Assembly (NCBI GenBank): GCA_023390695.1
Contig: JAEWCJ010000009.1
Location: 1 to 7,483 of the forward strand
Source of the DNA: Pseudomonadota bacterium
Lineage (GTDB): Bacteria; Pseudomonadota; Alphaproteobacteria; Rhizobiales; Xanthobacteraceae
DNA: 7,483 nt
Reading direction: 5' to 3'
Positions within the stretch are counted from its first letter, which is position 1, and every line of letters begins with the position of its first letter. Below, piece after piece: positions 1-5,833 of the stretch. The notes under the pieces were generated by a model. It made no database searches. It was not told the DNA's origin and saw nothing but the letters and a program-made list of their open reading frames with translations. The position numbers and the translations under genes are program-made.

Positions 1-572
1 AGTCCAAGCTGGCCGAACAGGCGGCTTGCGATCCCATTGACATCCTTTTTCACGCCGCCGGGATCGACCCGCATGGGGCTGCGGGCGTGCCGGATACCAG
101 CCCCGCTATGTGGGATCGTGTTCTGGCGGTGAACCTGACCTCAGCCTTTCTTTTCGCCCGCGCTGTCTTGCCGGGAATGATTGCGCGGCGGCGGGGAGTG
201 TTGCTGTTCACGGCATCTGTTTCGGGCCTGTCGCCTACACCGTGCGAGGCGGCCTATTCGGTCTCGAAAGCCGGACTTATCCAACTTGCCAAGGCCATCG
301 CGCTGGACGCTGCGCGCGACGGGGTTCGCGCCAATGCAATCGCCCCTGGCATGCTGGAGGCGGTCATGTCCGATCGCAGAGGCGCCATGGACGAGATGTC
401 GCTGGTCGCTCGCCGAAAGGCCGCCGAGGCGATGATCCCTCTTGGCCGCGAAGGGCGTTACGAAGAGATTGCGCGACTGGCCCTTGCCATTTGTGACGAT
501 GAAATTTCGGGGTATGTCACGGGTCAGGTTATCACAGCAGATGGCGGATACATGTTGGCTAGAAGCCGATGA
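1..572 (+). CDS. Short-chain dehydrogenase/reductase (SDR), 5'-truncated by window edge
   Basis: This is the C-terminal 189 residues of a classical SDR, a soluble NAD(P)-dependent oxidoreductase. The frame is open from base 3, so the gene starts outside the window; roughly 60 residues, including the TGxxxGxG cofactor motif, are missing from the usual 245-260. Numbering from base 3, I see HAAG at 17-20 (the NAG motif with His for Asn), then the catalytic tetrad Asn44, Ser72, Tyr85 and Lys89 (YSVSK), with spacings that fit the family exactly. The end (GQVITADGGYML) is the normal SDR C-terminus. Substrate cannot be deduced. Its stop overlaps the next gene's ATG (ATGA), so it is probably co-transcribed with the GntR regulator and acts in a catabolic pathway that this regulator controls. 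The family call is firm; the pathway is inference. Confidence 0.93.
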   Translation, partial: SKLAEQAACDPIDILFHAAGIDPHGAAGVPDTSPAMWDRVLAVNLTSAFLFARAVLPGMIARRRGVLLFTASVSGLSPTPCEAAYSVSKAGLIQLAKAIALDAARDGVRANAIAPGMLEAVMSDRRGAMDEMSLVARRKAAEAMIPLGREGRYEEIARLALAICDDEISGYVTGQVITADGGYMLARSR

Positions 573-1285
573 CGAGGAGAAGAAACTTGAATGAGATCAC
601 GCCTCCCTCGAAGCAGCGGCGCGGCGGGAATGTCGATTTCGTCTATTCCTCGTTGCGCGAGGATATTCTGGAACTGCGCCGCGCGCCCGGCGAATTGCTG
701 GACGAGGGCGAGATCGCCGCGAAATTCGGGCTTTCGCGCTCGCCTGTGCGTGAAGCCATCGTACGGCTGACCTCGGAAGGTCTGGCGCAACTGCTCAAGA
801 ACCGGGGGGCGATTGTCTCGCGCCTTGATATCGAAAGCCTGCCGGCCTATTTCGACGCTCAGACAATGCTGTTTCGCTTGACGGCGCGTCTGGCGGCCCA
901 GAGGGGCGGGCAGGCGGCGGCTGAGCGCCTTGCAGCGATTCAGGCCGAACATGAGAAGAATGTGGATTCGCGTAATCCCTTCGGTGTCATCGAAACGAAC
1001 CGTCGCTTTCATCTGGAAATCGCCGCGATCGGCGGCAACCGCTGGTATCAGGACTGGCTGACCTCCGTCCTGGACCAGGGGCAGCGGGTGATGCGTCTCT
1101 ATGTGCGGATGCATGAAGAGGCTGTTCCGGCCGAACGCCTCGGTTTTCATTATGCGCTGATCGAGGCGATCCGGAATCACGACATCGAGGCCGCAGACAA
1201 GGCGGCGCGCGCCGACGCCCAGATCGTAAGGGATGAAGTCTCGCGCCAGATAGCGAGAGGCAACGACGCGGATTGTCCGCTCTGA
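569..1285 (+). CDS. GntR-family transcriptional regulator, FadR/FCD subfamily
   Basis: A 238-residue DNA-binding regulator of usual FCD length. The N-terminal winged helix-turn-helix spans about residues 23-85, with the typical core LSRSPVREAIVRL at 55-67. The all-helical FCD effector domain spans about 94-225. FCD domains usually bind a metal through D/N-x3-H and two more His. Here Asn144-x3-His148 and His194 are present, but the expected last His appears to be Asp216, so metal binding may be altered. Two starts compete: ATG at 569, which overlaps the SDR stop but has a weak ribosome site, and TTG at 587, preceded by AGGAGA at 575-580 with 6 bases of spacing. The second would give a protein 6 residues shorter. 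FCD regulators usually repress neighbouring catabolic genes until an organic acid or sugar acid appears; the ligand here is unknown. Confidence 0.92.
   Translation: MTRRRNLNEITPPSKQRRGGNVDFVYSSLREDILELRRAPGELLDEGEIAAKFGLSRSPVREAIVRLTSEGLAQLLKNRGAIVSRLDIESLPAYFDAQTMLFRLTARLAAQRGGQAAAERLAAIQAEHEKNVDSRNPFGVIETNRRFHLEIAAIGGNRWYQDWLTSVLDQGQRVMRLYVRMHEEAVPAERLGFHYALIEAIRNHDIEAADKAARADAQIVRDEVSRQIARGNDADCPL
575..580 (+). promoter_or_regulatory. Ribosome binding site AGGAGA favouring TTG start at 587 of the GntR gene
   Basis: AGGAGA lies inside the first codons of the longer reading frame and 6 bases before an in-frame TTG at 587. No comparable site precedes the ATG at 569. Translation may begin at TTG 587, or at 569 by coupling to the SDR stop codon. 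Confidence 0.45.
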
Positions 1286-1330
1286 CGGGGGAAGCCGAGA
1301 AAAGGTTAACGAAGCGTAAAAACGTGGCGG
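1286..1330. other. Short left flank of the transposon
   Basis: These 45 bases lie between the GntR stop and the transposon end. They show no gene, no imuA similarity in any frame and no clear terminator. They matter because a simple insertion into imuA would leave the other half of imuA here, and it is absent. Confidence 0.5.
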
Positions 1331-1359
1331 TGTCGCTTGGCACTTAATAGTGATAATGC
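1331..1359 (+). repeat. Left terminal inverted repeat of the Tni element
   Basis: Begins TGTCGCTTGGCA. Compared with the reverse complement of 4913-4941, the first 12 bases are identical and 23 of 29 match overall, including TTAA at positions 14-17. The 5'-TG start is typical of this transposase superfamily. Confidence 0.88.
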
Positions 1360-1460
1360 CCTTCCAATGATCTCAAATGGTTACGCTGGCACTTAATTTG
1401 AGAACGGGCAGATAATTTGATAATGCACATTGGCTTTTGCCACTTAATGTGAGAATGCAG
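1339..1460 (+). repeat. Left-end array of four transposase-binding-type repeats
   Basis: Four related units share the core GGCAcTTAATttgAGAATGc. They lie at 1339-1360, 1388-1409, 1407-1428 (sharing 3 bases with the previous unit) and 1438-1460, all in the same orientation. A weaker inverted copy may lie at about 1363-1384, where an ATTTGAGA core appears on the minus strand. Similar units occur at the right end. By analogy with Tn7 and Tn5053 ends, these are probable TniA binding sites; binding is not shown by the sequence itself. Confidence 0.8.
1398..1424 (+). promoter_or_regulatory. Possible sigma70-type promoter for the tni genes within the left-end repeats
   Basis: TTGAGA at 1398-1403 and GATAAT at 1419-1424 resemble -35 and -10 boxes, but the 15-base gap is short. 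They lie inside the repeat units, so transposase bound to its end sites would probably cover the promoter. This is a weak call made mainly because a promoter is expected in this AT-rich stretch. Confidence 0.25.
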
Positions 1461-1489
1461 TTCGCGGTGTTTTTGCTCGCGGACGTGCC

Positions 1490-3103
1490 ATGAACAATCC
1501 ATTCCCTGACGAGATTGACGAGGCGCTTTGGGACAAAGCGTGCCGTCGCGCGGATGTGATTCGAGAATTCCTGAGAGACAGGACCGGTAATGCGACAGCC
1601 GCACAGGTTGCGGACCTCGCTGCCAAAATGGAAGTCAGCCAAGCGACGGCGTACCGGCTGATCAAGCTGTTCCGCGCCGGCGGGACGGTTCTGTCTTTGA
1701 TCGATCGTAAGCGCGGGCGCCCGGAGGGTCATCGGACCATGGACGACAGGCGGGAGGAGATCGTCCGCACGACGATCAAAGCATCCTACCTGAAGCGGAC
1801 CCGGCCGACCGTCTCGCAACTGGTCCGGGACGTACAGACGAACTGCATCTCGGTCGGGGTGAAGCCGCCGCATCGCCGAACGATCGTGGCTCGCCTTACA
1901 GACATCGACGTGCAAAAGCGCGCCAAACGGCGTGGCGAAAAAAAGATCATTAAGGCGACGACCGCCGTTCCTGGAGTTTTTGACGCGTCCCGACCCCTGG
2001 AGATCGTCCAGATCGATCATACCAAGGCCGACGTCTTTGTTGTCGATGAGGAGAACCGGCAACCGATCGGACGGCCGTGGCTGACGTTGGCGATGGACGT
2101 GTGCAGCCGGATGGTCACCGGTTTCTATCTCACGATGGATGCACCGTCCCGGCTGTCAACCAGCCTTTGCCTGTTGCATTCCGTCTTCGATAAGTCGGCG
2201 TGGCTGAGGGAACGGGAGATCTCGGATCCGTGGCCGGTCGCCGGCCTGCCGGACTTACTGCACGTCGACAACGGCGCCGATTTCCGTAGCCATGCATTCA
2301 AGAGAGGGTGCCAGGATGCCGGCGTTGCGATCGAATGGCGACCGCCGGGCGAGCCACGCTTTGGCGGCCATATCGAGCGGCTGATCGGAACGCAGATGGG
2401 AAAGCTGCATCTGCTGCCTGGAACGACGTTCAGTAATGAACAGGAGCTTGGTGAGTACGACTCGAAGCGGCACGCGGCACTGACACTGCGGGAGCTCGAG
2501 TGTTACATTGCTCTGGACATCGCGGGATCCTACCATCAGTCGATCCACAGCAGCCTTGGTCGCCCGCCGGTTGCAGTCTGGAGGGACAACGAAGGTGAGA
2601 TTCCCCTTCGGCTGCCACAAGATCGAATGCGCTTCTGGCTGACCTTCCTGCCCGAGCAGGAGCGCACCTTGCGGCCGACGGGCATTCACCTGTTCGGCCT
2701 GCGTTATTGGTCGGCCGCTCTCAACGCCGACGTCGGGCGTTCGGACCGGCGACTGCTTGTCAAATACGACCCGCGCGACATGGGGCGCGTCTTCGTGCGA
2801 CGGCCCTCGGGGAATTTTGTGGAAGCCCGCTATGCCGATGTGACCCTGCCTTCGATAACGCTGCACGAGGCGGTGACCGCCCGACGCAGCCTGCTGGCGA
2901 AAGGTCGTCGTGAAGTCGACACCCGCGCCATCGTCCGCACTGCGATCGCGCAGCGCGAGCTGATTGAAGCAGCAACCAGAAAGACAGCGGCCGCGCGACG
3001 CGGGAAGGCTTCGTCGAAATCCAAGGTGGATGATCGGGGATGGGGCTCGCTCCGCGGCGTCGACTCCAGCAAACCTGTACCCTTTGTCGAGGATGCAGAT
3101 TGA
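1490..3103 (+). CDS. tniA: TniA-like DDE transposase with Mu-type C-terminal domain
   Basis: A 537-residue transposase, close to the length of Tn402-family TniA. It would bind the repeated end sites, cut the 3' ends and join them to target DNA with help from TniB and TniQ. A helix-turn-helix segment is visible at about 36-62 (AAQVADLAAKMEVSQATAYR). The RNase H-fold catalytic core spans about 165-310 with Asp176 (IDHTKAD), Asp260 (HVDNGADF) and Glu296 (HIERLIGT); the last two are separated by exactly 35 residues, a complete DD35E triad. A beta-rich Mu-type C-terminal domain follows at about 380-450, then a basic tail (about 465-515) likely to contact the ATPase. The ATG at 1490 has only a weak GGAC ribosome site. 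No damage is visible, so the transposase itself appears intact. Confidence 0.95.
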   Translation: MNNPFPDEIDEALWDKACRRADVIREFLRDRTGNATAAQVADLAAKMEVSQATAYRLIKLFRAGGTVLSLIDRKRGRPEGHRTMDDRREEIVRTTIKASYLKRTRPTVSQLVRDVQTNCISVGVKPPHRRTIVARLTDIDVQKRAKRRGEKKIIKATTAVPGVFDASRPLEIVQIDHTKADVFVVDEENRQPIGRPWLTLAMDVCSRMVTGFYLTMDAPSRLSTSLCLLHSVFDKSAWLREREISDPWPVAGLPDLLHVDNGADFRSHAFKRGCQDAGVAIEWRPPGEPRFGGHIERLIGTQMGKLHLLPGTTFSNEQELGEYDSKRHAALTLRELECYIALDIAGSYHQSIHSSLGRPPVAVWRDNEGEIPLRLPQDRMRFWLTFLPEQERTLRPTGIHLFGLRYWSAALNADVGRSDRRLLVKYDPRDMGRVFVRRPSGNFVEARYADVTLPSITLHEAVTARRSLLAKGRREVDTRAIVRTAIAQRELIEAATRKTAAARRGKASSKSKVDDRGWGSLRGVDSSKPVPFVEDAD

Positions 3104-3106
3104 GCT

Positions 3107-3110
3107 GGAG
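3107..3110 (+). promoter_or_regulatory. Ribosome binding site GGAG deciding the tniB start
   Basis: GGAG lies 5 bases before the ATG at 3116. This supports 3116 as the tniB start over the GTG at 3110, which overlaps the site. Confidence 0.6.
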
Positions 3111-3115
3111 TGAAT

Positions 3116-3995
3116 ATGAACGATGACGTCTCTCACCTGACCGCAAACGCCGCAGCGCTGCTCGCAGAAACGGACGAGCGACGTATTCGGGCGATACGAT
3201 CACGCCGCTGGGTACTCTACCCGCGCGCCAAGCAAGCCCTCGACCGGCTCAACCGTCTGCTCGACCATCCGCGAGGCACACGCATGCCTTCGGTCGCGAT
3301 CTACGGTGACAGCGGCATGGGCAAGACCATGATCATGAAGCGCTTCCGCGATGAGCATCCGCCGAGCTTCAACCCGGTGACGGGCACGCTGAAGACGCCG
3401 GTTCTCGCGATAGAAATGACCAGCCGACCTGGCGAGCGGCGGTTCTATGCCGAACTGCTCACCCTTCTCGGCGCGCCACAGCGGCCGCGCGCCGACATTG
3501 CCCAGATGGAGCAGGCCGCATTGCGGATCATGGCAGGCATCGGCGTACAGGTGCTCGTCATCGACGAAGTGCACAACATCCTCGCCGGAACCTATCGCGA
3601 ACAGCGCATTGTCCTGAACACGCTGCGCTTCCTGAGCAACCGCCTACAGATCTCGCTTGTCTGCTTCGGTGTCAACGACGCGCGCGAAGCGATCGGCGGC
3701 GACGTCCAGCTTGCACGCCGATTCGAGCAGTTCACCTTGAGCAGGTGGGCCGGACGAGCAGTTCGAGACGCTGGTGGCGTCGATCCTGCGCAATACGCCG
3801 CTGCGTCGGCCCTCGGTGCTCACGCCGAAATCATTGCGGCGGATTCTGCAGATCACGGAGGGCATCACCGCCAGCATCTTCCACATGATCAACGATCTCG
3901 CGGTTGACGCCATCGAAGGCGGCCGAGAGCATATTGCAGACGAAGCGGTCGAAAACTGGGAGCCGGAGTTCGACGCTGAGGCGGCATTCGCGTGA
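3116..3995 (+). pseudogene. tniB: TniB-like AAA+ ATPase, interrupted by a one-base frameshift
   Basis: Target-selection ATPase of the Tni transposition system, related to TnsC and MuB. Numbered from ATG 3116, the Walker A motif GDSGMGKT is at 64-71, the Walker B motif VLVIDEVH at 146-153 and a LARRF arginine-finger-like segment at 199-203. The first frame runs to 3907, but family-like sequence stops near residue 212 (LSRWA) and the rest is not TniB-like. The expected continuation (DEQFETLVASILRNTP and on to EPEFDAEAAFA) lies in the next frame from about 3753 to the TGA at 3993-3995. Removing one base within about 3750-3753 (GCCGGAC read as GCCGAC) restores a 292-residue protein of normal size. 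The cause may be a real +1 base mutation, an assembly error or, less likely, programmed frameshifting. The truncated form keeps the nucleotide-binding core but loses the last 80 or so residues. Confidence 0.88.
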
Positions 3996-4858
3996 CGGAG
4001 AACGCGGCGCCACGGCAGTTGCCGGTGAGATTGTCGTCCTACATTGACGAGCTTCTGTCGTCCTGGATCAGTCGCCATGCAGCCTTCTACGCGGTCCCAC
4101 CGCTCGTCATGCTTCGGCATTGCTTGCCGGATGTTCCCTCGTTGCGAGCAGCCGATCTCCATTTGGGCAGCGATCAGGAAATCCGCCTCGCCAGCATGTT
4201 CGCCATCGAACCGGCCGTCTTGCGTCGAATGACCTTCAGCAATGTGCCGAAGTCGTCGCATCGGCTCATCGCCGCGAGGCCAGCTCAGACCTGCACGTGC
4301 TGCAGCCCTGGTGGCGCGGAACCGGCGCCAATCCTGCGAAGCCATCTGCTGGGGTGGCGGATCACCTGCCCGCATTGCGGAGCATTGCTGCGAGGGCTCG
4401 GCGATGGGGAACTCCCCTCCCCCTTCCGGCAATATCACCGTACGGCTCTGCGGGGTGAAAAGCTGCTCGACGATGAAGCCGAACGCGGCATCCGAACCTG
4501 GACATCGCCAACCGAAATCGCACGGCTTCTGCTGATGCGGCGAGTGATCTGGCCCCCGCCGCGTGAGCATGAGCTTTGGCGCTACAGGGTGCTCGGCGCC
4601 ATCATTCCCGATCTCGACCATGTCGTTGCCGAGCAACAGCAGAATCTGCCCACACCTGCAAAGCCGATCCTGCCACTCTACATGCGGCCAGCTCTGTTTG
4701 CAGGCGTTGCTATCGTCGAGCGTGCCGGGCCAGAGATGCTCCGGATGCTGCGTCGGCACATGATGGGCGACAACCAAGTCCGATTCACTGACGCCGCCGA
4801 GAGCATGATAGCTCGATCTCGCAGCTTGAGAGTCACTCCGCAGATGCAGCTAATTTGA
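3992..4858 (+). CDS. tniQ: TniQ-family transposition target adaptor
   Basis: A 288-residue TniQ/TnsD-family protein. In Tni and Tn7-like systems TniQ links target recognition to the ATPase and transposase. The N-terminal TniQ signature (LPVRLSSYIDELLSSWISRHA, about 10-30) is followed by a zinc-binding pair CTCC (Cys101, Cys104) and CPHC (Cys126, Cys129), then a helical C-terminal part with no motif I can name. The start is GTG at 3992, overlapping the restored tniB stop as GTGA; this indicates translational coupling and supports that tniB originally ended at 3995. It is about 100 residues shorter than Tn402 TniQ and far shorter than TnsD, so it may lack a separate DNA-binding C-terminus. Its stop codon lies inside a right-end repeat. 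No defect is visible in the frame. Confidence 0.93.
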   Translation: MTENAAPRQLPVRLSSYIDELLSSWISRHAAFYAVPPLVMLRHCLPDVPSLRAADLHLGSDQEIRLASMFAIEPAVLRRMTFSNVPKSSHRLIAARPAQTCTCCSPGGAEPAPILRSHLLGWRITCPHCGALLRGLGDGELPSPFRQYHRTALRGEKLLDDEAERGIRTWTSPTEIARLLLMRRVIWPPPREHELWRYRVLGAIIPDLDHVVAEQQQNLPTPAKPILPLYMRPALFAGVAIVERAGPEMLRMLRRHMMGDNQVRFTDAAESMIARSRSLRVTPQMQLI

Positions 4859-4933
4859 GAATATGGCGCCCAAGATTCTTACGATTAAATGCCAAACCGG
4901 AACCAAACCGCCGCATTCTTGCATTTAACTGCC
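4845..4933. repeat. Right-end array of three transposase-binding-type repeats
   Basis: Three units match the left-end family. One at 4845-4867 (core CTAATTTGAGAAT) is in the plus orientation and overlaps the end of tniQ. Two at 4872-4893 and 4913-4933 are on the minus strand, with cores GGCATTTAATCGTAAGAAT and GGCAGTTAAATGCAAGAAT. The outer two face those of the left end, as expected for a synapsed transposon end. Confidence 0.78.
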
Positions 4934-4941
4934 AAGCGACA
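4913..4941 (-). repeat. Right terminal inverted repeat of the Tni element
   Basis: The reverse complement begins TGTCGCTTGGCA, identical to the left terminus for 12 bases and matching it at 23 of 29 positions. The element therefore ends ...GCGACA at 4941, exactly where recognisable ImuA coding sequence begins on the minus strand. Confidence 0.88.
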
Positions 4942-5343
4942 TATGGCGAGGCCGATGGTCCGCGTCGATTCCGCCGCAAGTTGCAGGCGTCGCGATGCGG
5001 TCATCGACAGATGCGCGGTTTCGGCGACCACGGCGCCCAAACCGCCATGCCGCAAACCTTCCTCGAAACAGGCGAGCAGCGCCTTCTCGTCGCCGGCCTC
5101 CACATGGATCACGCGGTCAGGCGCCAGGCCCGCCTGCGCGATCGCGGGAGCAAAAAGGTCGGCCCGCGTGACGATCCACAGCACCTTTCCTCGGGTCCGC
5201 GCGGCAATTCCGGAAACAAACAGCGCCGCCGCCGCCCCATCCACTGCCCCATTGCCGCCGCCGGCTACTTCATGCAGCGCCCCCAAAGCCAGCCCTCCCC
5301 CCGGAAGCCTGCGGTCGATGTCGGCAAGGCCGAACGGTAGGGC
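4942..5343 (-). pseudogene. imuA: imuA fragment, truncated at both ends
   Basis: A minus-strand piece of about 134 codons resembling ImuA, the RecA-like accessory protein of the SOS-induced ImuA-ImuB-DnaE2 translesion synthesis system. It opens with LPFGLADIDRRLPGGGLALG and continues through ALHEVAGG, VLWIVTRADLFAPA, QAGLAPDRVIHVEAGDEKAL, EEGLRHGGLGAVVAE and LSMTASRRLQLAAE, which are characteristic of the family. The 3' side stops at the transposon junction after IGLAI; the reading frame runs into transposon sequence for 18 unrelated codons. The 5' side meets an in-frame TAA (5344-5346) directly before LPFG, so about 20-30 N-terminal residues are also gone, together with about 90 C-terminal ones. 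It cannot give a working ImuA. The family call rests on remembered sequence patterns. Confidence 0.83.
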
Positions 5344-5351
5344 TTACGACC

Positions 5352-5756
5352 ATGAAAAATCACATCGTCCGCGGCCTCGCCGCCTTCCCGCTCATGGCCT
5401 TGCTCGGCGCATCCGCCGCCTTCGCAGATTCGGCTGGCGTCACGTTCAGCGAGGGCCGAACCTTCTCCGAACAATCGGGCGAGGAACTCTACACCCATGT
5501 CTGTGCCGCCTGTCACATGGGCCAAGGCCAGGGCGCGGTCGGCGCGGGACACTACCCGGCGCTCGCCAACAACGAAAATCTCGTGTCGGCGGGCTACCCG
5601 ATCTACATCGTCCTTCACGGCCAGAAGGGAATGCCGCCGTTCGGCGACATGATGAGCGATGACCAGATGGCGGCGGTCGTGAACTATGTGCGCACCCATT
5701 TCGGCAACGACTACCAGGATGCTGCGACAGCGCAGGATGTGAAGGACTCGCGCTGA
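5352..5756 (+). CDS. Exported class I cytochrome c
   Basis: A 134-residue periplasmic electron carrier. Residues 1-25 form a signal peptide (basic start, hydrophobic LAAFPLMALLGASAAFA) with likely cleavage after Ala25. Haem attaches at CAACH (51-55, with Cys51, Cys54 and His55); the distal ligand is probably Met94 in KGMPPFG. A C-terminal helix (DDQMAAVVNYVRTHF) and a polar tail follow, as in small single-haem c-type cytochromes of dehydrogenase systems. The next gene, a secreted RidA, starts 77 bases downstream on the same strand, so the two are probably one operon. The upstream side is abnormal: only 8 bases separate the ATG from the imuA remnant, and the ribosome site is at best a weak AGGG at 5339-5342. 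The original promoter and any upstream partner, such as a dehydrogenase, seem to have been lost. The partner enzyme is unknown. Confidence 0.93.
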   Translation: MKNHIVRGLAAFPLMALLGASAAFADSAGVTFSEGRTFSEQSGEELYTHVCAACHMGQGQGAVGAGHYPALANNENLVSAGYPIYIVLHGQKGMPPFGDMMSDDQMAAVVNYVRTHFGNDYQDAATAQDVKDSR

Positions 5757-5833
5757 TCACCAACGCCTTGTGACGGCCCGCCGCCGCGGCACATGAGCCC
5801 GCTGCTTGCCACAGTCGGTTAAGGAGACCGGCG

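Larger units (their letters stand above)
1331..4941 (+). mobile_element. Tn5053/Tn402-like (Tni-type) transposon with tniA, frameshifted tniB and tniQ only
   Basis: A 3611-bp element bounded by matching inverted termini that begin TGTCGCTTGGCA and end with the complement. Inside both ends lie several 21-24 bp repeats, as expected for elements moved by TnsB/TniA/MuA-type transposases that bind multiple end sites. The genes run in one direction: DDE transposase, AAA+ ATPase and TniQ adaptor, with a 12-base gap and then a 4-base overlap. There is no resolvase gene (tniR), no integron or mercury cargo, and no Cas gene or CRISPR array. Flush 5-bp target duplications are missing: GGCGG on the left (1326-1330) against TATGG on the right (4942-4946). 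With tniB out of frame, the copy may not move by itself. The family assignment is firm; an exact named relative cannot be given without a database search. Confidence 0.9.

Noticed and set aside
1325..1329. TGGCG shared with 4944-4948 as a target-site duplication
   Set aside because: The copies are 1 and 2 bases away from the inverted-repeat ends, not flush, and the flanking sequences are not two halves of one gene; most likely chance.
2255..3136. Long open frame on the minus strand opposite tniA (293 codons)
   Set aside because: It lies antisense to a well-supported transposase, gives no recognisable protein and is typical of high-GC shadow frames.
3644..4777. Minus-strand open frame of 377 codons opposite tniB and tniQ
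   Set aside because: The translation has no family pattern, while the plus strand carries clear TniB and TniQ motifs.
4859..4941. Possible CRISPR or guide RNA region of a CRISPR-associated transposon
   Set aside because: Only 83 bases remain after tniQ, filled by end repeats; there is no spacer-repeat pattern and no Cas gene in the element.
4888..4941. C-terminal 18 residues of the ImuA-like frame beyond IGLAI
   Set aside because: They are encoded by the transposon end and are not ImuA sequence.
4855..5340. Plus-strand open frames across the transposon right end and the imuA remnant
   Set aside because: They cross the transposon boundary and are antisense to ImuA-like sequence; the products are low-complexity and Arg/Pro/Ser-rich.
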